This document shows positions 29,133 to 39,019 of a stretch of 64,000 nt of DNA, piece by piece; the first letter of the stretch is position 1; every line of letters begins with the position of its first letter. The position numbers and the translations under genes were made by a program. This DNA is from Arsukibacterium sp. UBA3155 (GTDB lineage Bacteria; Pseudomonadota; Gammaproteobacteria; Enterobacterales; Alteromonadaceae), in contig DEYP01000028.1 of the NCBI GenBank assembly GCA_002364615.1, forward strand, positions 125,645 through 189,644, given 5' to 3'. The notes below the pieces were generated by a model that saw nothing but the letters and a program-made list of their open reading frames with translations, did not search any database and was not told the DNA's origin.

Positions 29133-29843
29133 TTAGCTGCGGGCTTCTTTCTCAAGCATTTCTTCTGAGCTGTGTCTGACCACCTTGCCCTTTACAAAGA
29201 AAATAATATATTCAGATAAATTTTTACACCTGTCGCCAATCCGCTCCAGTGAACGGGCGGACCACAGCACATTCATAATTTTTGGAATGGAACGCGGGTC
29301 TTCAATCATATACGTCATTAACTGACGAGTAATAGACTCGTATTCCCGGTCAACTTTTTTATCTTCTTTGTGCACCGTTAGCGCCGCTTCAACGTCCATT
29401 CTGGCAAACGCGTCCAGCACATCATGTAACATCTGGCCAACATGGCGGCCCAAGTTATCAAGATTAACCAGCAGGTCTTGCTGGGCACTGTTAAACGATT
29501 CCAGGGCAACTTTGGCAATACGCCGGGTTTCATCGCCAATACGCTCTAAATCGGCTATGGTTTTTAAAATTGCCATAATTAACCGTAAATCGCTGGCCGC
29601 GGGCTGACGCTTGGCAATAATCCGGGTGCATTCCTGGTCAATTTGCAATTCCCAGTCGTTTACTTTTAAATCATTGGCAATAACCTGCTGGGCCAGTTCG
29701 CTGTCGCTATTGGCAATGGCTGCCAACGCATCAAACAGCTGCCTTTCAATTAAGCCGCCCATCGCCATTACATGGTTACGAACCTGCTCTATCTCATCGT
29801 TAAACTGACTGGAGATATGCTTTGATAAATTTAACTTATCCAT
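29133..29843 (-). CDS. phoU: Phosphate signalling protein PhoU
   Basis: Links Pst transport to PhoR, keeping the Pho regulon off when phosphate is plentiful. It has 236 residues and two three-helix repeats. Metal-binding motifs are [15 protein letters not shown] (about residues 94-108) and [16 protein letters not shown] (about 196-211). It is the last gene of pstS-pstC-pstA-pstB-phoU, the order seen in E. coli, 44 bases after pstB. The second Pst operon of the window has no such complete phoU, only a divergent relative nearby. Confidence 0.96.
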   Translation of the reverse strand: MDKLNLSKHISSQFNDEIEQVRNHVMAMGGLIERQLFDALAAIANSDSELAQQVIANDLKVNDWELQIDQECTRIIAKRQPAASDLRLIMAILKTIADLERIGDETRRIAKVALESFNSAQQDLLVNLDNLGRHVGQMLHDVLDAFARMDVEAALTVHKEDKKVDREYESITRQLMTYMIEDPRSIPKIMNVLWSARSLERIGDRCKNLSEYIIFFVKGKVVRHSSEEMLEKEARS

Positions 29844-29887
29844 TGCCTGACCCTTGCTGCTGTTAAATGTGCTGCTTGCTGAATCCG

Positions 29888-30655
29888 CTAACCGAAGCGT
29901 CCGGTAATGTAATCCTCCGTCGCGCGTTCGCGGGGATCAGTAAACATCTTATTTGTTTCATCAAACTCTATCAGCTGCCCCATATTTAAAAAAGCGGTGT
30001 AATCTGACACCCGGGCAGCTTGTTGCATATTGTGCGTTACGATGACCAAAGTATAGTGCTGTTTTAAATCGTACATCAGCTCTTCAATTTTTAAGGTTGA
30101 AATGGGATCTAATGCCGATGCGGGCTCATCCAGCAGTAACACTTCCGGCTCTATCGCGATGGCTCTGGCGATAACCAGACGCTGCTGCTGACCACCGGAT
30201 AAATTCACCGCGCTATCATGCAAACGGTCGCGTACTTCGTCCCACAACGCTGCTTTACGTAAAGCAGACTCCACCAACTCATCTAATTGTCTTGCTTGCT
30301 TAATGCCCTGCAAACGCAAACCAAAGGCGACATTTTCATACACACTGTGCGGAAAAGGGTTAGGTTTCTGAAAAACAATGCCAACTCTGCGCCGCAGTTC
30401 AGCCACCTCTACCGCCGAGTGATAAATATTCTGGCCATCCAGCAACACCTTGCCGGTGGTCTGGGTATCGTCCAGTAATTCATTCATCCGGTTAAAACTT
30501 CGCAGCAAGCTTGATTTACCGCAACCAGAGGGACCAATAAAGGCGGTAATCTTATGCTGTGGAATACGCAAGTTAATCCGCTGCAATACGGTTTTATCAG
30601 CAAATTTCAGCGATAAATCCTGCACTTCCAGTTTTGCGGCAACCTCTACCTTCAT
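29888..30655 (-). CDS. pstB: Phosphate ABC transporter ATPase PstB (system 1)
   Basis: ATP-hydrolysing subunit of the phosphate importer. It has 255 residues. Walker [14 protein letters not shown]-loop [18 protein letters not shown], signature [16 protein letters not shown], Walker [14 protein letters not shown], and the PstB-typical ending [10 protein letters not shown]. It diverges clearly from the second copy at 54.4-55.2 kb, so this is a separate system and not a recent duplication. Starts 28 bases after pstA. Confidence 0.96.
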   Translation of the reverse strand: MKVEVAAKLEVQDLSLKFADKTVLQRINLRIPQHKITAFIGPSGCGKSSLLRSFNRMNELLDDTQTTGKVLLDGQNIYHSAVEVAELRRRVGIVFQKPNPFPHSVYENVAFGLRLQGIKQARQLDELVESALRKAALWDEVRDRLHDSAVNLSGGQQQRLVIARAIAIEPEVLLLDEPASALDPISTLKIEELMYDLKQHYTLVIVTHNMQQAARVSDYTAFLNMGQLIEFDETNKMFTDPRERATEDYITGRFG

Positions 30656-30683
30656 ATATTACCCTGCTATTGTTACAGTTTTA

Positions 30684-31673
30684 TTACTCGCTGGCCGGTC
30701 GATTACGGTAGCGTAAATTTAAACGCTTACGCAGCCGATAAGCCAGCAAATTCAGCATAAATATCAGTGTTATCAGCACTAACGCCGAGGCGAACACCAG
30801 CGGCTCAGCGCGCTGCGCGTCCGGGCTTTGTAAACCAGCATCATAAATATGCATACTGAGGCTGGTTATTTTTTGTTGCAGCTGTAAGTAAGGGAACTCA
30901 GAACTAACCGGTAGCGACGGTGCCGACTTGACTACGCCAACAAAGACTAACGGCGCCACTTCGCCAGCGGCACGGGCTATCGCCAGCATCAGGGCGGTAA
31001 CCATTGCCGGAGATGCCTGTGGTAACACGATCTTCCAGATCACTTCGGCTTTGGTGGCACCCAGCGCAAAACAGCCCAGTCGCAAATTTTTAGGGATACC
31101 GGCCAGCCCCTGCTCCGTAGCAACAATAACAACCGGCAAGGTGAGCAAAGCCAGCGTCAGTGATACCCACAATAGTCCTGGGGTACCAAAAGTTGGCGTC
31201 GGCAGGCTGTCCGCATAAAACAGACTATCAATGCTGCCACCAAGAAAATAAACGAAGAAACCCAGACCAAACACACCAAATATAATAGAAGGCACGCCGG
31301 CCAGATTATGTACTGCAACCCGAATCACTTTTAATAAGGGCCCGTCTTTGGCGTACTCATGCAGATAAACGGCAGCCAGCACGCCCAGTGGTGTCACCAG
31401 CACGGACATCAACAGCACCATCAGCACGGTTCCCAGAATGGCCGGGAAAATTCCCCCTTCGCTTGAAGTGCCAGTGAGAAACTGCCACCAGTTCAGCAGA
31501 TACTGCAGCAGTTTGTTGCCGATATGGCCTGGCATCTCTGCTGGCCAGAACACGCCAATACTTTGCAGCACAATAAAGGCCAGCAAGCCCCCCACCAGTA
31601 ACAGGCTAAGGGCAACAGCCCCGGCATTTAACCAGATCCAGGGGGTACCCTGAGCAAACCACTTTCGCAGCAT
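30684..31673 (-). CDS. pstA: Phosphate ABC transporter permease PstA (system 1)
   Basis: 329 residues, six predicted membrane helices. Contains the binding-protein-dependent permease loop LGCFALGATKAEVIWKIVLPQASPAM (EAA motif) and the PstA-like NLAGVPSIIFGVFGLGFFVYF. It forms the channel with PstC. Its ATG follows the pstC stop by two bases, with GAGG inside the pstC end as ribosome site, so the two should be translated together. Confidence 0.95.
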   Translation of the reverse strand: MLRKWFAQGTPWIWLNAGAVALSLLLVGGLLAFIVLQSIGVFWPAEMPGHIGNKLLQYLLNWWQFLTGTSSEGGIFPAILGTVLMVLLMSVLVTPLGVLAAVYLHEYAKDGPLLKVIRVAVHNLAGVPSIIFGVFGLGFFVYFLGGSIDSLFYADSLPTPTFGTPGLLWVSLTLALLTLPVVIVATEQGLAGIPKNLRLGCFALGATKAEVIWKIVLPQASPAMVTALMLAIARAAGEVAPLVFVGVVKSAPSLPVSSEFPYLQLQQKITSLSMHIYDAGLQSPDAQRAEPLVFASALVLITLIFMLNLLAYRLRKRLNLRYRNRPASE

Positions 31674-31675
31674 GG

Positions 31676-33496
31676 TTATAACCTCTGATACTTTTTGCGC
31701 AATCGTTGCCTGATCACTTCAGCCGTGGTGTTGGCAGCAAAGGTAAACAGCAATAACACCAGAGCGGCAACAAACAATACCCTGAAATGACTACTGCCGA
31801 CGGTTGCTTCAGGTAATTCCATAGCCAGGGTCGCCGTTAAACTGCGCAGCCCCTCAAACACATTAAAATTAGTTATCGGGCTGTTGCCGGTTGCCATCAG
31901 AATAATCATAGTTTCACCGATAGCCCGGCCAACGCCCACCAGCGTCGCGGCAATCAGGCCGGGGGCAGCCAACGGCAGGCTTATCCGCAGTACCGTTTGC
32001 CACGGTGTGGCTCCCAGAGCCAGCGCACCACGGGTAAGTTGTGGCGGCACCTGATGCAACACATCATCGGCAATAGCAAAAATGCCCGGTACTACCGCAA
32101 ATCCCATCGCGATGCCGATAACCAGAGCATTGCGTTGCTCATAGTACATGCCCTGCTGCTCCAGATACGCGCGCAGCCCGTCTTCGAACAAGCGGCTGTC
32201 TAACTGGCCTGCAACTACAAACACCAAAGCGCTAACGACAGCCAGCCAAACCATTAACAGCACAATTTCCCAACCATCACTGCAGCGCTGCTTAAGCTTA
32301 AACGGAACCCTGGGCCATATTGCCGCAAGCGCCAGAATACTTAATGGCAACAATATCACCCACAGTAATAGCGCCAGCAAATGCGCTTCGATAACCGGCG
32401 CCAGCCAAACTGCGGCTATAAAGCCCAGAATTACCGTCGGAAAGGCCGCCATCAGCTCAATTAAGCCCTTTATTCGCCGCCGTGGCCCCGCAGGCAAAAA
32501 ACAGGCGGTATAAATGGCCGCCATAATGGCCAGCGGCGCGGCAAACAACATGGCGTAAAACGCGGCTTTCAGGGTGCCGGTGGTTAAGGGTACCAGTGAA
32601 AACTTCGGTTGATAATTATCAGCCGCGGAAGAGGTTTGCCAGACAACATCAGGTCTGGCAAATCCTTCATACCAGACGCTGTGCCATAACGTTTGCCAAT
32701 TAACCTCAGGATGCGGATTATTCAACGCATAAGAATAGCGGCTGGTATCGGTGTATATACTCAGCTTTTGATTGTCAGCCGAAAATACTAACTCTACTGC
32801 GGCGGTAATGGCGGTATTCTGCTGCCACAATGGCCGGGCTAGACTCGAGTAGTACAGCGCCAGCGTGCCGTCGGCGGCCAGAGTGGCAAATCCACGGCGG
32901 TTATGTTCCGCGGCAATATGCATTATTGCCGTCTGCTGACCGGGCAGCTCTCTGACCAGCTGTAAATGCGCTGCGCTGCTATTTTCAGCCAACAAATACC
33001 ATTGTTGTAAACGGCCACTCTGATAACCCGCCAGCACAGCCTGATCGGCAGTCAGCCAACGCAGACTGGTCAGGGTGTCGTCGGTTTGGGTTAGCTGCCA
33101 CTGTTGGATACAGCCCGCAGGGTATTTGGTAAAACGCAGGCAGGCATGGCCAGTTGCAGTCGCCGTAAGCTGATATTGGCCACTGGAAGACGTGGCGATA
33201 AATGTCGCATTTTTAACGCTAATCTCAGCTCCGCCAAATTGCCCATTCTGCCCTGCAGTGGTTTGCGCTGCCAGTTCTGACGGCCGTTCAGACACGACCG
33301 GTGGCAATGCAGTGCCAGTGACACTTCGCAATACCGGAATCACCTCGCTGAACAAATAGATAAACATGGCGGCCAGCATCAAAACCACACTGATCCCTGA
33401 CAAACCAATAACCGCATGCAGCAGACGATTATACCAGCGTCGACGGCGTTGCAACCCCCTAGAGGCCTGGTGTGCAGAAAGCGGTTTTGCTGTCAT
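31676..33496 (-). CDS. pstC: Phosphate ABC transporter permease PstC (system 1) with large extracytoplasmic insertion
   Basis: I start at ATG 33496, which overlaps the pstS stop as ATGA; the longer in-frame ORF starts inside pstS. 606 residues, about twice a typical PstC. TM1 is about residues 25-48. Then about 230 residues (roughly 60-290) of soluble beta-rich sequence with repeat-like strands (LTSLRWLTADQAVLAGYQSG, RRGFATLAADGTLALYYSS, VELVFSADNQKLSIY) resembling WD40/beta-propeller blades. The normal five-helix permease core follows, with LIELMAAFPTVILGFIAAVW and LALGATPWQTVLRISLPLAAPGL. The insert faces the periplasm. Confidence 0.92.
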   Translation of the reverse strand: MTAKPLSAHQASRGLQRRRRWYNRLLHAVIGLSGISVVLMLAAMFIYLFSEVIPVLRSVTGTALPPVVSERPSELAAQTTAGQNGQFGGAEISVKNATFIATSSSGQYQLTATATGHACLRFTKYPAGCIQQWQLTQTDDTLTSLRWLTADQAVLAGYQSGRLQQWYLLAENSSAAHLQLVRELPGQQTAIMHIAAEHNRRGFATLAADGTLALYYSSLARPLWQQNTAITAAVELVFSADNQKLSIYTDTSRYSYALNNPHPEVNWQTLWHSVWYEGFARPDVVWQTSSAADNYQPKFSLVPLTTGTLKAAFYAMLFAAPLAIMAAIYTACFLPAGPRRRIKGLIELMAAFPTVILGFIAAVWLAPVIEAHLLALLLWVILLPLSILALAAIWPRVPFKLKQRCSDGWEIVLLMVWLAVVSALVFVVAGQLDSRLFEDGLRAYLEQQGMYYEQRNALVIGIAMGFAVVPGIFAIADDVLHQVPPQLTRGALALGATPWQTVLRISLPLAAPGLIAATLVGVGRAIGETMIILMATGNSPITNFNVFEGLRSLTATLAMELPEATVGSSHFRVLFVAALVLLLFTFAANTTAEVIRQRLRKKYQRL

Positions 33497-34458
33497 GGTA
33501 GCTCCGGCAGGGCTGGCAAACCCAGGGTCTGCCGCCACTGGGCAATAACTGCTGCTGGCAACGGTAAAAAACCGTCCTGCAGCACGATTTGCTGACCCGC
33601 CGCTGATAACACCAGATCAAAAAATGCGTACTGGTTTGCTGTTAACGCCTGGCCGGGTGCCCGGTTAACATAAATATAAAGCTGCCGGGCCAGGGGATAA
33701 TTGCCGTTTAGCGCATTATCTGCCGTTGGCGAAAAAGCCGGCCCATCGTCACTCGCCAGTGCCAGTACCTTTACGTCACGCGTGGCATAGCCGATACCGG
33801 AATAGCCGATACCGCCCGGCGACTGGCTGATTGCCCTGAGCATGGCTGACGACCCAGCCAGCTGATTTGTACGGGCTTTAATGTCGCCGTTACATAGTAC
33901 ATGTTGCTTAAAGTAGCCATAGGTTCCCGACACGGCATTGCGGCTGTACAGCGTAATAAATCGCTGCTGCCAACGCCCGGTCAGGCCTAACTGCCCCCAA
34001 CGCTGAATATCAGTCGGTGCTCCACAGCGCCGGTTTATAGAAAACAGGGCATCCAGCTGCGCCAGGCTTAATTGTTCCAGCGGATTATCGGGATGAACAT
34101 AAACCGCCAGTAAATCAATCGCTACGGGCACGGCCGTTGGCTGATAACCAAAGCGCTTAGCAAACTGCTGCAACTCCGTCTGGCGCATTGCCCGGCTCAT
34201 AGGACCAAGCTGCGCCGTACCTTCAATCAGTGCAACCGGTGCGGTGGAAGAGCCAATACTCTGGATTTGAAAATTTACGTTGGGGTGGCGATGACGGTAT
34301 TCGTCTGCCCACAACTCCATGACATTTTGCAGCGTATCAGAACCGACACTGGACAGCGTGCTGTCGGTCTTAGCAGCAACCTCTGACACCCAGACACAAC
34401 CAATACACCCTATCAGGAACAGCCCTGGCAATACTGTGCGCCATCTGGTTAACACCAT
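33493..34458 (-). CDS. pstS: Phosphate-binding protein PstS-like (system 1)
   Basis: Periplasmic binding protein feeding PstCA. I start at ATG 34458 (MVLTRWRTVLPGLFLIG, a signal peptide); an upstream in-frame start adds 24 cysteine-rich residues without signal features. Length is 321. Ligand motifs are SSVGSDTLQNVMELWA, SIGSSTAPVALIEGTAQLGPMSR, SRNAVSGTYGYFKQH and QSPGGIGYSGIGY. It differs strongly from the second PstS (58.2-59.2 kb). I see no good PHO box upstream. Its stop overlaps the pstC start. Confidence 0.9.
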   Translation of the reverse strand: MVLTRWRTVLPGLFLIGCIGCVWVSEVAAKTDSTLSSVGSDTLQNVMELWADEYRHRHPNVNFQIQSIGSSTAPVALIEGTAQLGPMSRAMRQTELQQFAKRFGYQPTAVPVAIDLLAVYVHPDNPLEQLSLAQLDALFSINRRCGAPTDIQRWGQLGLTGRWQQRFITLYSRNAVSGTYGYFKQHVLCNGDIKARTNQLAGSSAMLRAISQSPGGIGYSGIGYATRDVKVLALASDDGPAFSPTADNALNGNYPLARQLYIYVNRAPGQALTANQYAFFDLVLSAAGQQIVLQDGFLPLPAAVIAQWRQTLGLPALPELP

Positions 34459-34663
34459 CTTTTCTACCCGTACTATCGGACTTGCTGGCCTTATCTTATA
34501 ACAGCTGCACATGACAAGACAGCAAACCAAAAATAAATAGTTAACTAGCGTTTTAAAATCAGAAAGTTGGGTCTACACTCTAAAACACTTTTTCACGTAT
34601 ATTATGTAATAACAGACCGCATACCGGCGGTTTAACCTTGAGTGATAGTAAGGGAATGTCCAT

Positions 34664-35173
34664 ATGAAGCAGTTAGTCCTTACCGTTATTGGTAAAGATA
34701 AAGCAGGATTAGTAGAACAGTTAGCCAGAGTGATAAATGATCAAAATGGTAACTGGATGGCCAGTAACTTAAGCCACCTTGCAGGTTACTTTGCCGGCAT
34801 AGTGCAAATAGAAGTGGCAGAGCCTGATCTGGGGGCTTTAGTTACAGCGCTTAGTAAAGTCAGCGATTTAGATATCAAAGTGCAGCAAGGTGAGCACAGT
34901 GAGCTGAATAAACAGCAACAGTTGCGCTTTGTTATTACCGGCAATGATCGCCCTGGTATTGTCCGTGAATTATCGTCAGTGATTAAGCATAAAGGGACCA
35001 ATATCATTCAATTTTCCAGTAACAAACAAAGCGCGCCGAATTGGGGGGTACCGCTGTTTCATGCTGAAGCCACCGTGCAGTTGCCAGCAGGCCTTAGCCG
35101 CGATGAGGTAATAAAAGCGCTGGAAGCGATAGCTGCCGATATAGTGGTCGATGTGGAAACCTCAGTAGACTAA
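34664..35173 (+). CDS. GcvR-like protein with two ACT domains
   Basis: 169 residues made of two ACT domains: MKQLVLTVIGKDKAGLVEQLARVINDQNGNW (about 1-75) and LRFVITGNDRPGIVRELSSVIKHKGTNI (about 85-165). Resembles the glycine cleavage repressor GcvR and related small-molecule-sensing regulators, which bind partner proteins and not DNA. No gcv gene or LysR partner is adjacent; it lies between divergent pstS and ppk. Function beyond ligand sensing is open. Confidence 0.8.
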   Translation: MKQLVLTVIGKDKAGLVEQLARVINDQNGNWMASNLSHLAGYFAGIVQIEVAEPDLGALVTALSKVSDLDIKVQQGEHSELNKQQQLRFVITGNDRPGIVRELSSVIKHKGTNIIQFSSNKQSAPNWGVPLFHAEATVQLPAGLSRDEVIKALEAIAADIVVDVETSVD

Positions 35174-35256
35174 TCCCCGTCACCTTAACTATGGTTATCA
35201 CCCGTTATGCTGAATCACGGCTGCCAGCGGTTAGCTGGCGGTCTGGTTTCATCATT

Positions 35257-35278
35257 CTGTCACAAAAATGCCATAGTG
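35257..35278 (+). promoter_or_regulatory. Candidate PHO box upstream of ppk-ppx
   Basis: CTGTCACAAAA (35257-35267) followed at once by ATGCCATAGTG (35268-35278): two 11-bp PhoB half-sites, the first a 9/11 match and the second weaker. It ends 32 bases before the ppk start. The expected -10 after 5-6 bases is not clear. Pho control of ppk is known in other gammaproteobacteria. Confidence 0.4.
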
Positions 35279-35310
35279 TGCTTTGCAGGCAGTAAGCAGG
35301 AGCAACCCGT

Positions 35311-37446
35311 ATGGATCAGCCAGCATCACCATCACAAACCAGTGGGGCTCACCCCGACTACCCGTTATTCCCGCGCGAATTAAGCTGGCTGGCCTTTAAT
35401 GGCCGGGTTTTGCAAGAAGCTGCCGATACCCGCAACCCACCTATTGAACGCCTGCGGTTTTTAGGTATTTACTCCAATAACCTGGATGAGTTTTTCCGGG
35501 TTCGGGTTGCCGATGTTAAACGGCGCATTCTGCTGAAAAAATATCAGACCTGGGAGCATGAAGATGCTGAGACCCTGCTACAGCAAATTCAGCTGCAGGT
35601 TAAAGAGCTTGCCAAACAATTTAATAAAATATATCTGGATATTCAGCTGGAGCTGCGCAAGCACAATATCGAATTGATTGATGACAGCAAGTTGACCGAT
35701 GCGCAATCAAGCTGGGTAAAAGCGTTTTTTCGCAGCGAAGTAAAACGGCATATTTCACCTATTATCTTATCCAGCACCGATAGCTCGCTCAGTAAAATTC
35801 TGGAAGATAACACCACCTACCTGATGGTTGAAATGACCGGCAGCGGCAAACCGGATTACGCCATTATTGAAGTGCCTACTGCGGAGGTATCCCGATTTAT
35901 CGAGCTGCCACTGCAGTTAAATACCCGTAAAAAGAATGGCCACTACCGCCGGCAAATCTTATTACTGGACGATATTATCAACCATTGTGCCAGTGATTTA
36001 TTTAATGGTTTTTTTCAGTTCGACACCATATGCACCTTTTCGCTGAAACTAACCCGCGACGCCGAATACAATATCAGCGATACACTGGATCAAAGTCTGA
36101 TTGATAAGATGTCAAAAGGCATTCGTCAGCGTTTGAAATCTGAACCCACCCGATTGGTTTACGATGCCGCCATGCCGGAACAAATGCTTAAAGTTCTGAC
36201 ACGACAATTGGGCACCAGCTCTACCGATGCCCTGATTGCCGGCAGCCGCTACCGTAACTTTAAAGACTTTATTGGTTTTCCGAATCTGGGCCATCAGAGT
36301 ATGGAGTTTCCAGCGATGGAGCCTTTACCAAGCCCGGATTTTGAACACTACCCTACCAGCTTTGATGCTATACGTGCCTCCGACATTATGCTGTACTACC
36401 CGTATCATAACTTTAGTTATTTTACCGAGTGGGTGCGCCAGGCATCGTTCGATCCTAAAGTCAGCCACATTAAAATGACCATGTACCGGGTTGCCAAACA
36501 TTCACGGGTTATCCATTCGCTGCTGGATGCCGTGCGCAATGGCAAAAAAGTCACCGTTGTGGTCGAGCTAAAAGCCCGCTTTGATGAAGAAAATAACATT
36601 AACTGGGCACGAAGAATGACCGATGCCGGTATTGAAGTTATTTTTGGCCAGACCACCTTAAAAATTCACTCAAAACTGTGCTTAATTACCCGTCAGGAAA
36701 AAGGCAAAGCCATTCGTTACGGTCATATTGGTACCGGAAATTTTAATGAAAAAACAGCCCGTATCTATACCGACATGAGCCTGTTTACCTGCCATAGCGA
36801 AATTACCGCTGAAATTGATCAGGTTTTCGAGTTTATCCAGTATTCCTACCGGCCTTTCAATTTTCAGCATTTAATTGTCTCCCCGACCTGGAGCAGGCCC
36901 AGGCTGCTCAGCTTAATTCAACGGGAAATTGACTTTGCTGTCGCAGGGCGCAAAGCGGAAATCTTTCTGAAAGTGAATAATCTGGTCGATGAAGAAATTG
37001 TTCAGCTGCTGTACCGGGCCAGTCAGGCCGGGGTGAAAATCCGCATGATTATCCGGGGCATGTGCTCATTAATGCCCGGCCTGGCCGGTAAAAGCCAGAA
37101 TATTAAAATAATCAGTGTACTTGACCGTTATCTGGAGCATGCGAGGGTATATTTATTTCACAACGGTGGCGACAGTGCACTTTATATCTCTTCTGCCGAC
37201 TGGATGACCCGTAATATCGACCAGCGGGTTGAGGTCGGCGTACCGGTCTACGATAGCCGGATTAAGCAACAAATTATCAGTACCCTGGATATCCAGTGGC
37301 GGGATAACGTTAAGGCGCGTATTATTGATGGCAAACATTCAAATGCCTATGTTAAGCGTGGCAATAAAAGGAACGTGCGTTCCCAGCAGGAGATTTATCA
37401 TTTTCTGGCGCGACAACAGGCGGTAAAGGTTGATACAGACAATTGA
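35311..37446 (+). CDS. ppk1: Polyphosphate kinase 1
   Basis: Reversible synthesis of inorganic polyphosphate from ATP, at the inner membrane. It has 711 residues. The N-domain is FPRELSWLAFNGRVLQEA and the head is YSNNLDEFFRVRVADVKRR. The catalytic domains have the autophosphorylated His453 (TTLKIHSKLCLITR) and second essential His610 (DRYLEHARVYLFHNGG), spaced as H435/H592 of E. coli. GHIGTGNFNEKTARIYTD and SADWMTRNIDQRVEVGVP are also present. SD AGGAG precedes the ATG. It overlaps ppx by four bases. Confidence 0.97.
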   Translation: MDQPASPSQTSGAHPDYPLFPRELSWLAFNGRVLQEAADTRNPPIERLRFLGIYSNNLDEFFRVRVADVKRRILLKKYQTWEHEDAETLLQQIQLQVKELAKQFNKIYLDIQLELRKHNIELIDDSKLTDAQSSWVKAFFRSEVKRHISPIILSSTDSSLSKILEDNTTYLMVEMTGSGKPDYAIIEVPTAEVSRFIELPLQLNTRKKNGHYRRQILLLDDIINHCASDLFNGFFQFDTICTFSLKLTRDAEYNISDTLDQSLIDKMSKGIRQRLKSEPTRLVYDAAMPEQMLKVLTRQLGTSSTDALIAGSRYRNFKDFIGFPNLGHQSMEFPAMEPLPSPDFEHYPTSFDAIRASDIMLYYPYHNFSYFTEWVRQASFDPKVSHIKMTMYRVAKHSRVIHSLLDAVRNGKKVTVVVELKARFDEENNINWARRMTDAGIEVIFGQTTLKIHSKLCLITRQEKGKAIRYGHIGTGNFNEKTARIYTDMSLFTCHSEITAEIDQVFEFIQYSYRPFNFQHLIVSPTWSRPRLLSLIQREIDFAVAGRKAEIFLKVNNLVDEEIVQLLYRASQAGVKIRMIIRGMCSLMPGLAGKSQNIKIISVLDRYLEHARVYLFHNGGDSALYISSADWMTRNIDQRVEVGVPVYDSRIKQQIISTLDIQWRDNVKARIIDGKHSNAYVKRGNKRNVRSQQEIYHFLARQQAVKVDTDN

Positions 37447-38975
37447 CAGATTCTGACAAAATAGTGTCATCAGACGCTGATTACATGGCAGCCGTAGATC
37501 TTGGCTCCAATAGTTTTCATATGGTTATTGCCCGGGTAATTGACGGCTCACTGCAGTTATTGCACCGCGAAAAGCAAAAAGTGCAATTAGCGGAAGGCCT
37601 GAATGATGAGCTGGTGCTTAGCGAAGAAGCTATTGAGCGGGGCCTGCAGGTACTGGCCCAGTTTGCCGATACATTACAGCCATTCGCTCCCAATGCCGTT
37701 CGGGTTATTGCTACCTATACCCTGCGCCGTGCCCGCAACTCAGCGACGTTTTTACGCCGGGCCAAGGTGGTGTTTCCGTTTCCGATTGAAGTCATTTCCG
37801 GCCAGGAAGAAGCCCGCTTTATTTATCAGGGGGTGGCTCATTTTGAGCATTTCGGTAATAAACGACTGGTTATTGATATTGGTGGCGGCAGCACTGAATT
37901 TGCCATTGGCGAAGGCCTGCAACCCTTACGGTTAAGCAGCCGCAATATGGGCTGCGTCAGCTACGGTCAGAGTCATTTCAGCCAGGGCAAGATCAGCCCG
38001 CGCCGGTTTGAGCGTGCTGTGCTGCAAGCAGAGCAGGAACTTGAACCGATCGTCAGCAGTTTTCGCAACGCCGGCTGGCAACAAGCGGTCGGCACCTCGG
38101 GTACCGTAAAAACCATTAAAGATGTCATTTCGGGGCTTGGCTGGAACAGCACCAGTTTGCGACTGAACGATTTAACGGCCTTAAAACGGCACGTGTTGCA
38201 ATACGATAATGCCAGCGAACTGGAGCTGGCCGGCTTAACAGACGATCGAAAGCTATTGCTTTGTCCCGGACTGGCGATATTAATTGGTGCATTTAACATG
38301 CTGCAAATTGACGAAATGGTCTATGTCGACGCTGCCCTGCGCGAGGGTGTGCTGTATGAAATGAGTGACCGGCTGCAACACCACGATATTCGTGAGCATA
38401 CTATCAGCAGTATGATGCGCCGCTACACGGTTGATGACGCCCAAACACAAAGGGTACAACACACCGCGCAAGCGCTATTTAGCCAGGTGCAATCTGCCTG
38501 GCAATTATCAGATGACGATGGCTTGTTACTCAGCTTCGCCTGCAGAGTTTATGAAATTGGTCTGCATATAAATTCTTCCGGGATCCAGAAGCACTCTGCC
38601 TACATTTTGCAAAATGCTAACCTGCCCGGCTTTAATCAGGAGCAACAGTTGTTGCTGGCGTGCCTGGTTCGCTTTCACCGCCGTAAAATCCGCGCCGACG
38701 AACTGCCTATCTTTAGTCTTTACCAATTACCGCAAGTCATTAACCTGCTGGTATTACTGAGGCTTGCGGTGTTACTTAACCAGAAGCGACGCGACAGTTT
38801 CGTACCTGAATTTACCGTAAGCGCGGGTGCGCAGCAGCTGCAACTGGTGTTACCATCAGCATGGCTGGCGCAGCAAATGGTGCTATCTGCCGATTTACAG
38901 CTGGAGCAGAAAGCATTGAAAAAAATCGCGTTTCGGCTCGACTGCCCCGGTTTAATTGATGTCGCCAGCGGCTAG
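37443..38975 (+). CDS. ppx: Exopolyphosphatase / guanosine pentaphosphate phosphohydrolase
   Basis: Releases phosphate from polyphosphate ends; the family also includes pppGpp hydrolases (GppA). It has 510 residues. The start is TTG 37443, overlapping the ppk TGA as TTGA; it gives a 14-residue lead before MAAVDLGSNSFHMVIARV that matches the length in E. coli Ppx. Sugar-kinase-like ATPase motifs are VDLGSNSFHM and VIDIGGGSTEFAIG. The C-terminal HD-like helical domain (about 310-500) is present. Co-transcription with ppk is certain from the overlap. Confidence 0.94.
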   Translation: MTDSDKIVSSDADYMAAVDLGSNSFHMVIARVIDGSLQLLHREKQKVQLAEGLNDELVLSEEAIERGLQVLAQFADTLQPFAPNAVRVIATYTLRRARNSATFLRRAKVVFPFPIEVISGQEEARFIYQGVAHFEHFGNKRLVIDIGGGSTEFAIGEGLQPLRLSSRNMGCVSYGQSHFSQGKISPRRFERAVLQAEQELEPIVSSFRNAGWQQAVGTSGTVKTIKDVISGLGWNSTSLRLNDLTALKRHVLQYDNASELELAGLTDDRKLLLCPGLAILIGAFNMLQIDEMVYVDAALREGVLYEMSDRLQHHDIREHTISSMMRRYTVDDAQTQRVQHTAQALFSQVQSAWQLSDDDGLLLSFACRVYEIGLHINSSGIQKHSAYILQNANLPGFNQEQQLLLACLVRFHRRKIRADELPIFSLYQLPQVINLLVLLRLAVLLNQKRRDSFVPEFTVSAGAQQLQLVLPSAWLAQQMVLSADLQLEQKALKKIAFRLDCPGLIDVASG

Positions 38976-39019
38976 TCGCACTGAAAACGTCTTAATCAAT
39001 CCCCCAAGTATTATGCCAG

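Noticed and set aside
34459-34663. PHO box before the system 1 pstS
   Set aside because: Only scattered fragments (TTGTCATGTGC, CTGTTATAAGA) out of 11-bp phase. A weak PhoB site cannot be excluded, but the sequence does not support a call.
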